DNA of 64,000 nt from Insolitispirillum peregrinum (GTDB lineage Bacteria; Pseudomonadota; Alphaproteobacteria; Rhodospirillales; Rhodospirillaceae). Made by a program: the position numbers and the translations under genes. Under the pieces are notes generated by a model, which was not told the origin of the DNA, did not search any database, and was given only the letters and a program-made list of their open reading frames with translations. The DNA is taken from NCBI RefSeq assembly GCF_900156605.1, contig NZ_FTOA01000001.1, forward strand, positions 620,001 to 684,000. The letters run 5' to 3'. This document shows, in pieces, positions 47,211 through 56,517 of this stretch. Positions within the stretch are counted from its first letter, which is position 1; every line of letters starts with the position of its first letter.

Positions 47211-48710
47211 GTGAGCCAGATCATTTCCCTGGACAGCATCTCCCCTCTCGGAAGCCCTGTCACTGTGGCCGACATGCGGGCCGAGATGGACAAGGGCGGG
47301 TGCTCGTCGTCGAGCTGCGGCTCGTCGGATGCGCAGGGTGATCTTCCCGACCACATCTGGGACAAGATCAAGGACCACCCCTGCTATAGCGAAGAAGCCC
47401 ACCACTATTTCGCCCGTATGCATGTGGCGGTGGCTCCGGCGTGCAACATCCAGTGTAACTACTGTAACCGCAAGTACGACTGCGCCAACGAAAGCCGCCC
47501 CGGTGTGGTTTCCGAACGGCTGACCCCCGAAGACGCCGCCCGCAAGGTGATTGCGGTGGCCAACGAAGTGCCGCAATTGTCGGTGCTGGGGGTGGCTGGT
47601 CCGGGCGATGCGGTTTATGACTGGCGCAAGACGGCCAAAACCTTTGAACTGGTTGAGAAAAAACTGCCGGACATCAAGTTCTGCATCTCGACCAACGGTC
47701 TGGCCTTGCCGGACTATGTCGATGACATTGCCCAGCACAACATCGACCATGTGACGATCACCTTCAATGCGCTCGATCCCGAAATCGGGGCGCAGATCTA
47801 TCCGTGGATCTATTATCAGGGCAAGCGCTGGACCGGCCGCGATGCGGCGCAAATCCTGCTGGAACGCCAGCTTGAAGGTCTGGATGCGCTGGTGAAGAAG
47901 GGCATTCTGGTCAAGATCAACTCGGTGATGATCCCGGGCGTCAATGACCAGCATCTGGCCGAGGTGAACGCCGAAGTCAAAAAGCGCGGTGCCTTCCTGC
48001 ACAACATCATGCCGCTGATTTCCGACGCGGCGCACGGAACGCATTTCGGGCTGATCGGTCAGCGTGGCCCGAGCGCCGCCGAGTTGAAGAGCCTGCAGGA
48101 CAAGGTGTCGGACGGCACCAAGCTGATGAAGCATTGCCGCCAGTGCCGGGCCGATGCCGTGGGCCTGCTGGGCGAAGATCGTGGCCAGGAATTCACCATG
48201 GACAAGATCGCTGCCGACATCGACTACAACCCGGAAAAGCGCGACCTCTACCGTCAGGTGGTGGAAAAGGAACGCGAAGACCGGCGGCGGGCGACGGCGG
48301 AAATGGAAGCCCAACTGGCGGTGAACTCGGTCAGCACTGTTGCCGAACAGCCGATGCTGGTGGCGATTGCCACCAAGGGCGGCGGGCGCGTCAACCAGCA
48401 CTTCGGCCATGCCACCGAATTCCAGATTTACGAAGTCGATAGCCATGGCGTGCGTTTCAGCGGCCACCGGCGGGCAGACAACTACTGCGTCGGCGGCTAC
48501 GGCGAGGACGACCGGCTGGACATCATCATCAAGGCTCTGGAAGGCGTCAGCGCCGTTCTGTGTGCCAAGGTCGGTGACTGCCCGAAAGACACGCTGGCAC
48601 AGGCCGGTATCCCGGTCCTTGACGACTACGCCTTTGAATACATCGAGACCTCCGTCGGTGCGTGGTACGCCGCACAGATGGCCTGCGGTCAGGAAAAGGC
48701 GACGGCGTGA
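47211..48710 (+). CDS. nifB: Nitrogenase FeMo-cofactor biosynthesis protein NifB
   Basis: 499 residues. Radical-SAM domain with the cluster motif C78-N-I-Q-C82-N-Y-C85, making the NifB-co precursor of FeMo-co. Additional ligands may come from C-S-S-S-S-C-G near residue 31. The C-terminal NifX-like domain begins with [20 protein letters not shown] (about 380-480). The GTG at 47211 is preceded by AAGGAG and lies downstream of the sigma-54 promoter. First gene of the operon. Confidence 0.97.
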   Translation: MSQIISLDSISPLGSPVTVADMRAEMDKGGCSSSSCGSSDAQGDLPDHIWDKIKDHPCYSEEAHHYFARMHVAVAPACNIQCNYCNRKYDCANESRPGVVSERLTPEDAARKVIAVANEVPQLSVLGVAGPGDAVYDWRKTAKTFELVEKKLPDIKFCISTNGLALPDYVDDIAQHNIDHVTITFNALDPEIGAQIYPWIYYQGKRWTGRDAAQILLERQLEGLDALVKKGILVKINSVMIPGVNDQHLAEVNAEVKKRGAFLHNIMPLISDAAHGTHFGLIGQRGPSAAELKSLQDKVSDGTKLMKHCRQCRADAVGLLGEDRGQEFTMDKIAADIDYNPEKRDLYRQVVEKEREDRRRATAEMEAQLAVNSVSTVAEQPMLVAIATKGGGRVNQHFGHATEFQIYEVDSHGVRFSGHRRADNYCVGGYGEDDRLDIIIKALEGVSAVLCAKVGDCPKDTLAQAGIPVLDDYAFEYIETSVGAWYAAQMACGQEKATA

Positions 48711-48782
48711 CCGTTGCTCCCCTGAAACCGCCTTTTTCCAAGAAAAAAAGCCTCTCTAATCTGGATCACAGGAGACCTTGTC

Positions 48783-48971
48783 ATGGCTTACAAAATCATC
48801 GCTTCCCAGTGCACCGCCTGCGGCGCTTGCGAATTCGAATGCCCGAATGCCGCCATCCGCATGAAGGGTGAAAGCTACATCATCGACCCCGCCAAGTGCA
48901 GCGAATGCGACGGTGAACCGGCCCGTTGCGCTGGCGTGTGCCCGGTTGACAACACCTGCGTTCCGGCCTGA
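48783..48971 (+). CDS. fdxN: Nif-associated 2[4Fe-4S] ferredoxin
   Basis: 62 residues with C10-T-A-C13-G-A-C16-E-F-E-C20-P and a second set spaced in the nif style, [16 protein letters not shown], whose longer loop is typical of ferredoxins next to nifB. AGGAG lies 9 bases before the ATG. It probably supplies electrons to NifB or nitrogenase. Confidence 0.95.
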   Translation: MAYKIIASQCTACGACEFECPNAAIRMKGESYIIDPAKCSECDGEPARCAGVCPVDNTCVPA

Positions 48972-49081
48972 TCGGGACGTAGACAGGCGGAGGGAGCGTA
49001 TCCGCTGCGCTCCTTCCGTTCTCTCCGGCTGCCGGGTCCGCTGTGCGCCCATGGGTGCACCGATCTTACAGGAGACCTGCC

Positions 49082-49960
49082 ATGAGTCCGCATACCACTG
49101 CTGATACGGCTGTTCCTCTGGATTGGCAGGGGTGCCTTGTGGACTGTGCGGGCTGTGCCCATGCCGGTTTGCAGGCGACGGGGGGGTGTGCGCCCCGGGT
49201 TGCCTGTGTGCAGGATCGCTATACCCGCCGGATTTTCACGTTCTTTGAACGCAATCCCGAGCAGGCGGATCATTATCTCGACCATCCCTATTTTGAAGTG
49301 CGCGCTCTGGCGGCCCGCCATGTCAGTGTGTTCCGCTTGCACGCCCTGCTGAATGACCCGGAACCCGATGTGCGGGTGGCGGCGGTGCAGCGCCTGCCAG
49401 TTCCCAGGATTTTGCCGCTGCGCAAAGACCCGGAACGCAAGGTTCGGGCAGCGGTGGCCCAGCGGTTGACCGGTGCCGATCTGGTGCCGTTGACCGCTGA
49501 TGAGGATTACTATGTGCGGGTGGTGGTCGCCCGGCGGCTGCCATCCGACATTCTGCCGATGATGATGTACGACCGGGATGCCGATGTGCGGCGGGCGGTG
49601 GCGCGGCGGATTGGCGATGAGTGGCTGATGGCGATGGCGTGGGATCTCGAGGCCGAGGTCCGCTTGCAGGTTGCTGTCCGCCTGTCTCCCGAGCAACTGG
49701 TGGCGTTGGTGGCCGATGAGGACTGGCGCATCCGCCATGTGGTGGCCAGCCGGGCACCGTTGCACCGGATCATCGCGCTGGCGACCGACCCGGACGACGA
49801 TGTCCGCGCCCGCTTTGCCCTGCGCAAAGCCAGTGAAGAGCTGCCGTTGCTGGTGATGGCGGCGCGCATCAAGGCGGCTCCGGTGCTGTCGCTGGAACCG
49901 GCATCGATCAGCGGGATCTCGCTGGGAGTGATGGCCTCTGGTGTCCGCAAAGGAGACTGA
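49082..49960 (+). CDS. Leucine-rich-repeat-variant (LRV) iron-sulfur protein
   Basis: 292 residues. The N-terminal cysteine cluster (C-L-V-D-C-A-G-C-A-H-A-G, with C-A-P-R-V-A-C following) matches the [4Fe-4S] part of the LRV protein found beside nifB in Azotobacter. At least eight repeats of about 24 residues follow, each with a D/E-x-D-x-x-V-R-x-x-V-A-x-R-L core (e.g. D-P-E-P-D-V-R-V-A-A-V-Q-R-L). ATG at 49082 after an AGGAG site. Its role in cofactor assembly or protection is unproven. Confidence 0.92.
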   Translation: MSPHTTADTAVPLDWQGCLVDCAGCAHAGLQATGGCAPRVACVQDRYTRRIFTFFERNPEQADHYLDHPYFEVRALAARHVSVFRLHALLNDPEPDVRVAAVQRLPVPRILPLRKDPERKVRAAVAQRLTGADLVPLTADEDYYVRVVVARRLPSDILPMMMYDRDADVRRAVARRIGDEWLMAMAWDLEAEVRLQVAVRLSPEQLVALVADEDWRIRHVVASRAPLHRIIALATDPDDDVRARFALRKASEELPLLVMAARIKAAPVLSLEPASISGISLGVMASGVRKGD

Positions 49961-49963
49961 CCG

Positions 49964-50455
49964 ATGAGCGAAGATGATGAAGTCGAGGTCTATGATGACC
50001 CGATTTACAATTATGGCGACAAGGTTGTCTCGACCAAGAACATCCGCAATGACGGCACCTATCCAGGGGCCGAGATTGGCGAAATTCTGGTGCGGAAAGG
50101 GGACGTGGGATACGTCAACTCGATCGGGACCTTTTTGCAGCGCTATTACATTTATGGCGTGGATTTCTATCAAACCGGCCGTCTGGTCGGCATGCGCAAG
50201 CGTGAATTGAAGACGATGGAGGAACAGGACATGAAAATCACCATTCGCAAGAGCGTGGCCGGAGACTGGGAAGCCTATATCGCCAAAAAGGATCTGGAAG
50301 CGAAGATCGTGGCGATGGAAAATCCCGGCTGCTGGGGGGGCGTGATCACGCTGGATAACGGATGGCGTTTCCAGATGCCCGAAATGGCTGCCGATACCCG
50401 CCTGCCGCTGACCGTCGAAGCGCGCAAGCTGGCCGAAGAGGCCGAAGACGCCTGA
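49964..50455 (+). CDS. NifZ-NifT fusion protein
   Basis: 163 residues in one frame. Residues 1-88 are NifZ: Y-N-Y-G-D-K-V-V-S-T-K-N-I-R-N-D-G and G-D-V-G-Y-V-N-S-I-G-T-F-L-Q. From M90 the sequence is a complete NifT/FixU: M-K-I-T-I-R-K-S, K-K-D-L-E-A-K-I-V, W-G-G-V-I-T-L-D-N-G-W-R and R-L-P-L-T-V-E-A-R. These are usually separate genes. GGAGG lies 9 bases before the internal ATG at 50231, so free NifT may also be made. NifZ aids P-cluster maturation; NifT has no settled role. ATG follows the LRV stop by 3 bases. Confidence 0.9.
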   Translation: MSEDDEVEVYDDPIYNYGDKVVSTKNIRNDGTYPGAEIGEILVRKGDVGYVNSIGTFLQRYYIYGVDFYQTGRLVGMRKRELKTMEEQDMKITIRKSVAGDWEAYIAKKDLEAKIVAMENPGCWGGVITLDNGWRFQMPEMAADTRLPLTVEARKLAEEAEDA

Positions 50456-50511
50456 TCAGGTCATCTGGTACAGGCGGCAGGCTGACAACAGCGGTAGGGG
50501 ATCCACCGGAC

Positions 50512-51384
50512 ATGAACGCGATAAACAACGAAACCAAAGCCATGCTGGCCTCGATTGGTCAGGGGGTCGCCGCCGGTCAGATCATCCCCTTTCTGGGGCC
50601 CGGAGTGCTGGAAATGGGCGATGCCGCCTGTCCGGTGCCGACCAGCCCGCGCGAGCTGTGCGGGCGGCTGACCAGCAAGGTCGGCGTGCCGGGGCGCATC
50701 CGCCATAACCTGTGGAGTTCGGCCCAGTACATCGAAAGCAACCGCCATCGCCGGACGCTGGAAACCCTGCTGAACGAAGCCTTTGGGCCGATCCCCACAC
50801 CGGGGCCGATCCACACCTGGCTGGCGTCGCTGGAAACCTGCCCGCTGATCGTCGATACCTGGTATGACGGGACGATGGCGGCGGCGTTGCAGGCCTCTGG
50901 CCGGACGGCGTGGGGGCAGGTGCAGGGCGTGACCCGCAACGGCGAATGGCGGGATATCTGGTACAAGTTCTTCCACGGCATGACCGGCAACGAGGCCGAA
51001 GCATGGGAAGCCGGGGACTGGCTGACCATGCTGTACAAGCCGCACGGCTCGGTGGTTCCGGCGAAAAACTACCTGCTGTCCGACAGCGATTACGTCGAGG
51101 TTTTGACCGAAATCGACATCCAGACCCCGATCCCCGATCTGGTAAAGGACATGCGGACCACCCGTGGCTTTGTGTTCCTCGGTTGCCGGTTCTATGACCA
51201 GATGCTGCGGACCTATGCCCGCCAGATCAGCAAGCGGTCCGCCGGGCCGTTCTATGTCCTGCTGGACCCGGATGCCGATCTGACCCGCAACGAAGAGCGG
51301 TTCCTGACCGATTACAACGTGACTGTCCTGCGCGTGACCCTTGACGAAGCCGCGCCCGTCCTGAGCGGGCAGTCGGGGGCATAA
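50512..51384 (+). CDS. SIR2-like protein encoded in the nif operon
   Basis: 290 residues. The N-terminal I-I-P-F-L-G-P-G-V-L-E resembles the NAD-binding P-F-L-G-A-G-V-S loop of SIR2_2 proteins, and L-Y-K-P-H-G-S-V carries the catalytic-site His-Gly-Ser. F-V-F-L-G-C-R-F-Y-D-Q is the later Rossmann strand. There is no zinc-finger cysteine quartet, as in NADase-type SIR2 domains rather than deacetylases. It starts 56 bases after the NifZ-NifT stop and precedes the operon terminator. Function in nitrogen fixation is unknown; NAD-dependent modification or hydrolysis is possible. Confidence 0.85.
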   Translation: MNAINNETKAMLASIGQGVAAGQIIPFLGPGVLEMGDAACPVPTSPRELCGRLTSKVGVPGRIRHNLWSSAQYIESNRHRRTLETLLNEAFGPIPTPGPIHTWLASLETCPLIVDTWYDGTMAAALQASGRTAWGQVQGVTRNGEWRDIWYKFFHGMTGNEAEAWEAGDWLTMLYKPHGSVVPAKNYLLSDSDYVEVLTEIDIQTPIPDLVKDMRTTRGFVFLGCRFYDQMLRTYARQISKRSAGPFYVLLDPDADLTRNEERFLTDYNVTVLRVTLDEAAPVLSGQSGA

Positions 51385-51751
51385 CCAGACACAGCTTTCC
51401 CCTCTGCAAAGAGGGGAAAAAGGGGGCGGCCACCCATAGGGGGAGCGGTGGCCGTTTTCCCTTCCTTTTCCCGCCGCCCGGAAATCTGCCATACGATCGC
51501 TGTCGCTGGGGGAGCCGCAGCGATCAGGGGGGAGAGATCCGGGAGGCAAAAGACAGCGATCCATGGCGGTGGGTCGCTGTTCTTTTTTGTCTGGATGCTT
51601 GCTGTTGGCGGTCTGTTGTTGGTGTGGTTATTATTTGCATGGCAGTTCTGCTGTTCTTTTGCGGCAAACTGCGACAAGGGAGTTGCGCTGTCCGCCTGAT
51701 CTGCTATTCATCCGGCGTTTTTAATGTTCTCAAGGCCAAGGAGGCTGTGCC
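51385..51751. other. Intergenic region after the nif operon
   Basis: No gene. It contains a perfect 10-base hairpin (51396-51405 with 51410-51419) 11 bases after the SIR2-like stop, without a T run, and a true terminator at 51553. The promoter of pfp should lie at 51600-51740, which is AT-rich. Confidence 0.5.
51553..51589 (+). terminator. Terminator downstream of the nif operon
   Basis: ACAGCGATCC pairs with GGGTCGCTGT (10 pairs, one G-T) around an 8-base loop, followed by TCTTTTTTGT. Confidence 0.75.
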
Positions 51752-52975
51752 GTGAGCGGGTCAATGAGCGGGAAAGTCCTTGTTGCGCAGGGTGGCGGTC
51801 CGACCGCTGTGATCAACCAGTCGATGGTTGGGGCAGTGCTGGAATCGCGCAAGTTCCGCAATGTGGAAAAAGTTTATGGCGCCTTCCATGGCGTGCGCGG
51901 GATTGTCGATGAAGATTTCCTGGATCTGACCCAGGAAACCACCCATAACCTCGAGATGGTGGCCCAGACCCCGTCTTCGGCGCTGGGCTCCACCCGCGAC
52001 AAGCCGGACCTGAAGTATTGCCAGGAAGTCTTCAAGGTTCTGAAGGCGCACGAGATCAGCTATTTCTTCTACATCGGCGGCAATGACAGCTCGGACACCG
52101 TGCGCATTGTGTCCGAACAAGCCAGCTCGGCTGGCTATCCGTTGCGCTGTATCCATATCCCGAAAACCATCGACAACGATCTGATGGTCACCGACCATTG
52201 CCCCGGCTATCCGTCGGCGGCCCGTTTTGTGGCGCAGTCGTTCATGGGGGCCAACCTTGATAACTGGGCGTTGCCCGGGGTCTATGTCGGGGTGGTGATG
52301 GGGCGCCACGCCGGTTTCCTGACCGCCGCCGCCGCGCTGGGCAAGAAGTTCCCGGACGACGGCCCGCACCTGATCTACATGCCGGAACGGACGTTCGTTA
52401 TTGATAACTTCCTCGCCGACGTCAAGGCGACGATGGAAAAATATGGTCGCTGCGTGATCGCCGTCTCCGAAGGCATCCATGACGAAGCCGGTGTACCGAT
52501 TGCCCTGAAGCTGGCCAAGGAAGTCGAACGCGACGCCCATGGCAATGTGCAGCTGTCGGGCACTGGCGCTCTGGCTGACCTGCTGTGCGACGAAATCAAG
52601 AGCAAGCTGGGCATCAAGCGCGTGCGCGGGGATACCTTCGGCTACCTGCAACGCTCGTTCGTTGGCTGCGTCTCGGACGTTGACCAGCGCGAAGCGCGGG
52701 AAGTGGGCGAAAAGGCCGTGCAGTATGCCATGTGGGGCGACCGCGACGGCTCGGTGACCATTCACCGTACCGGCTTCTATTCGGTGGACTATCACCTGAC
52801 CCCGCTGATCGACATCGCGGGCAAAACCAAGGTGATGCCGGACGAGTTCATCGCCGACAGCGGTACCGACGTGACCGATGCCTTCCGCATGTATCTGCGC
52901 CCGCTGCTGGGCTCGAAGATGCCGGATGCCTATCGTCTGCGCCAGAACCGCGTGCCGAAGATTTTGGGGGTGTGA
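51752..52975 (+). CDS. pfp: Pyrophosphate-dependent 6-phosphofructokinase
   Basis: 407 residues. Active-site motifs are Y-I-G-G-N-D-S-S-D-T and P-K-T-I-D-N-D-L; the Asp of G-G-N-D, where ATP enzymes have Gly, marks pyrophosphate as donor. M-G-R-H-A-G-F and P-E-R follow as substrate contacts. The reversible reaction serves both glycolysis and gluconeogenesis, in keeping with enolase and the glycogen genes here. GTG start after AAGGAGG. Single gene. Confidence 0.94.
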   Translation: MSGSMSGKVLVAQGGGPTAVINQSMVGAVLESRKFRNVEKVYGAFHGVRGIVDEDFLDLTQETTHNLEMVAQTPSSALGSTRDKPDLKYCQEVFKVLKAHEISYFFYIGGNDSSDTVRIVSEQASSAGYPLRCIHIPKTIDNDLMVTDHCPGYPSAARFVAQSFMGANLDNWALPGVYVGVVMGRHAGFLTAAAALGKKFPDDGPHLIYMPERTFVIDNFLADVKATMEKYGRCVIAVSEGIHDEAGVPIALKLAKEVERDAHGNVQLSGTGALADLLCDEIKSKLGIKRVRGDTFGYLQRSFVGCVSDVDQREAREVGEKAVQYAMWGDRDGSVTIHRTGFYSVDYHLTPLIDIAGKTKVMPDEFIADSGTDVTDAFRMYLRPLLGSKMPDAYRLRQNRVPKILGV

Positions 52976-53137
52976 TTTTTCTCTGCGGTACACGGCAGGT
53001 GAACAGGCCGCGTACTGCACAGACAGGCAATCCCGGGCTGGGGCGTATGTCCTTGCCCGGGATATTTTTATGCTGATGCCTTTCATTGCAGGCTGTGCTT
53101 TTATGGCCATGTCACGATGGAGCGGGGCCTAAAGGCG

Positions 53138-56100
53138 ATGATAAGCATAACAGCTGATCTTATCCGATTCTCGTTTCCGTCCCAGACGTTCAGCAGGGGG
53201 CGCGAGTATCAACGGAAAGGGGCTGTTTTTCTGGAATATCTATCCCCCGATCATTCCGTTGTCGAAGGTCTGGTTCAGGGGACAGGTCGCAAACCTTACA
53301 GCGTGTCAGTGGAACTCACGGCGCAGCGGGGCGGCAACGTCCGAATTTCCGGGCGTTGTTCCTGTCCGATGACGTTTAACTGCAAGCATGTGGTGGCGTT
53401 GCTGCTGCAGGCCGGGCAGATGACGCCCGCCCCCGCCCCCGCCCCCGCCCCCGCCCCAGAGCCTGCCCCCGTCTCCTTCGCGCCATCCCCGGCTGAGCCG
53501 GTTCTATCGGCGTCCGTCGAAGGCTGGCTGGCGCATATGGAGAAGGTCGGGCAGCTCAGTACTCGTGAGGACTACCCGCCCACGGTGCGCCGTCGGCTGA
53601 TCTATGTTCTGTCTCTCTCGCTGGACCGGAACGGCTCTGCCTGGGCGACACTCTGCACGATGTCCGTGCCGTTGCTCAAGGACGGCTCCTTTTCGTCCAA
53701 GGCCAGGGTGTTTCAACCGTCCAGCGCCTTTGGCGGCGCACCCGCCCAATTCCTGCGCTCTTCCGATGTCAGCATCCTGAGGCATATGGCCTTTACCAGT
53801 GGTGAGATGCGTCTGGAAGGCGAAGGGGGCGCGGAACTGCTGGAGAAAGTACTGGCAACGGGCCGCTGCCATTGGGAGACGGTGGCCGGGCCGGTGCTCC
53901 AGCGCGGGGACGCGCGGGCTGCCAGCGTGCGCTGGACCGGTATCGCAGATGGCCGTCAGCGCCCACAGATCGAGGTGACAGGCGGGGGGCGCGCCGTTCC
54001 CTTGACGCCGCCGTGGTACGTGGACAGCGCCAACCAGCTCTGTGGGCCGGTAGAGCTGTCGATGCCGCCCCGACTGGCGAAGGTGTTGCTGGAGGCTCCG
54101 CCGGTTGATGTGGCCGAGCTGGATGAAGTCCGCCGTCGCCTGTCCGCCATCCTCCCTGAGGCCGAGGCGTATTTGCCCCCCGAACTGGCACCGGCAACAA
54201 AGCTGGTTGTCTCACCGGTCCCCCGGCTGCTGCTGCATCACCAGACCGTGCAGGAGGCGGGTTATTTTTATGGCCGGGATACCTTTGTTGACATGCCATT
54301 GGCCCGGCTGTCGTTTTTGTATGGGGATCACGAGATTTCCTCCGCCTCTATGCGGGCAACCCTGACGCTGATCGCTGGCAACACGGTGACGGAAATCGTG
54401 CGCTCGGCCTCGGAAGAGCAGACAGCGGTCCGGCGTTTGCACCGTTTGGGGTTTATGCTGGCGTCGGAGCAGAAATCGTGGCGGGTTCCGGCAGAGTGCG
54501 GCCATGATTTCATGCTGGAACCGGGGACTGACGAGGCGGCATGGGTGGATTTTCTGGTCCATGAGGTGCCCGAACTGACGGCTGCGGGCTGGCATGTCTC
54601 GATTGCCGATGATTTTCCCGTCCGTGTGGTGTACTCCGAAGGTACCATCGAAGCCGAGGTGCAGGAAAAGGACGGCATCGACTGGTTTGACCTGCATCTG
54701 GGGGTGCTGGTCAACGGTGAGCGGATTGACATCCTGCCGATGCTGTTGACGGTGCTGCGGAAAATTCCCGGCGACGAGCTTCTGGAGTTTCTTGAGGATA
54801 GCGAGATCGATAACCGGATGCTGCACCTGCGTCTGGACGATGGTCGCATCCTGCCGTTGCCGTTCAGCCAGGTCCGTCCGATTTTGCGGGCGCTGGCCGC
54901 GCTGTTTTCCTCCGAAGAGGGGGGTATCCGCCTGACCCGGGCTGATGCCCCCGATGTGGCTGCCTTTGCCGAGGCCCTTCCCAACCTTGTCTGGCGCGGT
55001 GGAGAGAAGCTGCGCGAACTGGGACGGCGGCTCCGCGATCATTCCGGCATTCCGGCGGTGGTTTTGCCCGACCTGTTTCACGGAACCTTGCGAGCCTATC
55101 AGCAGGCAGGTGTTGAATGGATGCAGTTGCTGCGCGACGTCGGGCTGGGCGGTATTCTGGCCGATGACATGGGGCTGGGCAAAACGGTGCAGACCCTGGC
55201 TCATGTGGCGGTTGAAAAGGCCGCCGGGCGTCTGGATCGCCCCTGTCTGGTGGTCGCCCCGACCAGCCTGATGGCCAACTGGCAGGCCGAGGCAGAAATC
55301 TTCACGCCGTCGCTGCGCACGCTGGTTCTGCAAGGCCCAGAGCGCAAGACACTGTTTCCGCTGATTGACAGCAGTGACATCGTCTTTAGCACCTATCCAC
55401 TGCTGGCCCGCGATGCTGATGAACTGACCGCCCGCCCGTGGCACATGGTCATTCTGGACGAGGCGCAATACGTCAAGAACCCGGTCACCTCGACGGCCAA
55501 GGCATTGCGGATGCTGGAGGCGCGCCATCGTCTGGCGCTGTCGGGGACACCGCTGGAAAACCATCTGGGGGAATTGTGGGCGCTGTTTGACTTTGTTTCG
55601 CCGGGCTTTCTGGGGGACCGTGCAGCGTTCACCCGTCAGTGGCGGACACCGATCGAAAAAAAAGGCGACGCCGAGCGCCGGGCGGCTCTGGCGCGGCGGG
55701 TCAAGCCGTTCCTGCTGCGGCGAACCAAGGCACAGGTGGTGGCCGATCTGCCACCCAAAACGGAAATCATTGAACATGTCGACCTGACCGACAGCCAGCG
55801 CGCCCTGTATGAGGGTGTCCGGCTGACCATGCATAAAAAGGTGCGGGAGGCGATTGCCGCCAAGGGGCTGAAGCGCAGCCGTATCGAGCTGCTGGATGCC
55901 TTGCTGAAATTGCGTCAGGCCTGTTGTGATCCGCGTCTGGTCAAGGCTGCGGGCGGCAAGGCCCGTGTTGAGTCAGCCAAACTGATCCGGCTGATGGAAA
56001 TGATCCCGGAGATGATCCGGGAGGGGCGCCGCATCTTGCTGTTCTCGCAATTCACCTCGATGCTGGCATTGGTCGAGGCCGAGCTACAGGCGGCAGACGT

Positions 56101-56479
56101 TCCCTATGTCCTGCTGACCGGGGACACAAAGGACCGGGCAACGCCGGTGCGGCGGTTCCAGAGCGGTGAGGTCCCGTTATTCCTGATCAGTCTGAAGGCT
56201 GGCGGCACTGGCCTGAACCTGACGGCGGCCGACACAGTCATTCACTATGACCCGTGGTGGAATCCGGCGGTCGAGGCTCAGGCCACCGACCGGGCGCACC
56301 GTATCGGCCAGGACAAGCCGGTCTTTGTCTACAAGCTGGTGGCCGGTGACAGTATCGAGGTCAAGATGTCCGAGCTGAAGGCCCGCAAGCAGGCACTGGC
56401 CGATGGCCTGTTCGATCCCGAGGCGGGCAGTGCCATCGACATCGGGGAAGATGACGTTGAATTCCTGCTGGGAGGCTGA
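53138..56479 (+). CDS. SWIM zinc finger SNF2-family helicase
   Basis: 1113 residues. A SWIM finger near residue 75 (C-S-C-P-M-T-F-N-C-K-H-V) is followed by an Ala-Pro repeat linker. A long bacterial middle domain comes next. The SNF2 ATPase starts near residue 650: L-A-D-D-M-G-L-G-K-T-V-Q-T is Walker A, and D-E-A-Q is motif II. Helicase C follows, with F-S-Q-F-T-S-M-L and A-D-T-V-I-H-Y-D-P-W-W-N-P-A-V-E-x-Q-A-T-D-R-A-H-R-I-G-Q. Such proteins translocate on double-stranded DNA. Start taken at the ATG after AAAGGCG; an ATG-less extension upstream to 53117 is possible. Confidence 0.92.
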   Translation: MISITADLIRFSFPSQTFSRGREYQRKGAVFLEYLSPDHSVVEGLVQGTGRKPYSVSVELTAQRGGNVRISGRCSCPMTFNCKHVVALLLQAGQMTPAPAPAPAPAPEPAPVSFAPSPAEPVLSASVEGWLAHMEKVGQLSTREDYPPTVRRRLIYVLSLSLDRNGSAWATLCTMSVPLLKDGSFSSKARVFQPSSAFGGAPAQFLRSSDVSILRHMAFTSGEMRLEGEGGAELLEKVLATGRCHWETVAGPVLQRGDARAASVRWTGIADGRQRPQIEVTGGGRAVPLTPPWYVDSANQLCGPVELSMPPRLAKVLLEAPPVDVAELDEVRRRLSAILPEAEAYLPPELAPATKLVVSPVPRLLLHHQTVQEAGYFYGRDTFVDMPLARLSFLYGDHEISSASMRATLTLIAGNTVTEIVRSASEEQTAVRRLHRLGFMLASEQKSWRVPAECGHDFMLEPGTDEAAWVDFLVHEVPELTAAGWHVSIADDFPVRVVYSEGTIEAEVQEKDGIDWFDLHLGVLVNGERIDILPMLLTVLRKIPGDELLEFLEDSEIDNRMLHLRLDDGRILPLPFSQVRPILRALAALFSSEEGGIRLTRADAPDVAAFAEALPNLVWRGGEKLRELGRRLRDHSGIPAVVLPDLFHGTLRAYQQAGVEWMQLLRDVGLGGILADDMGLGKTVQTLAHVAVEKAAGRLDRPCLVVAPTSLMANWQAEAEIFTPSLRTLVLQGPERKTLFPLIDSSDIVFSTYPLLARDADELTARPWHMVILDEAQYVKNPVTSTAKALRMLEARHRLALSGTPLENHLGELWALFDFVSPGFLGDRAAFTRQWRTPIEKKGDAERRAALARRVKPFLLRRTKAQVVADLPPKTEIIEHVDLTDSQRALYEGVRLTMHKKVREAIAAKGLKRSRIELLDALLKLRQACCDPRLVKAAGGKARVESAKLIRLMEMIPEMIREGRRILLFSQFTSMLALVEAELQAADVPYVLLTGDTKDRATPVRRFQSGEVPLFLISLKAGGTGLNLTAADTVIHYDPWWNPAVEAQATDRAHRIGQDKPVFVYKLVAGDSIEVKMSELKARKQALADGLFDPEAGSAIDIGEDDVEFLLGG

Positions 56480-56517
56480 GTCAGGCTGTTCCACTCGCCT
56501 GGAACAGCCCACGGGCC

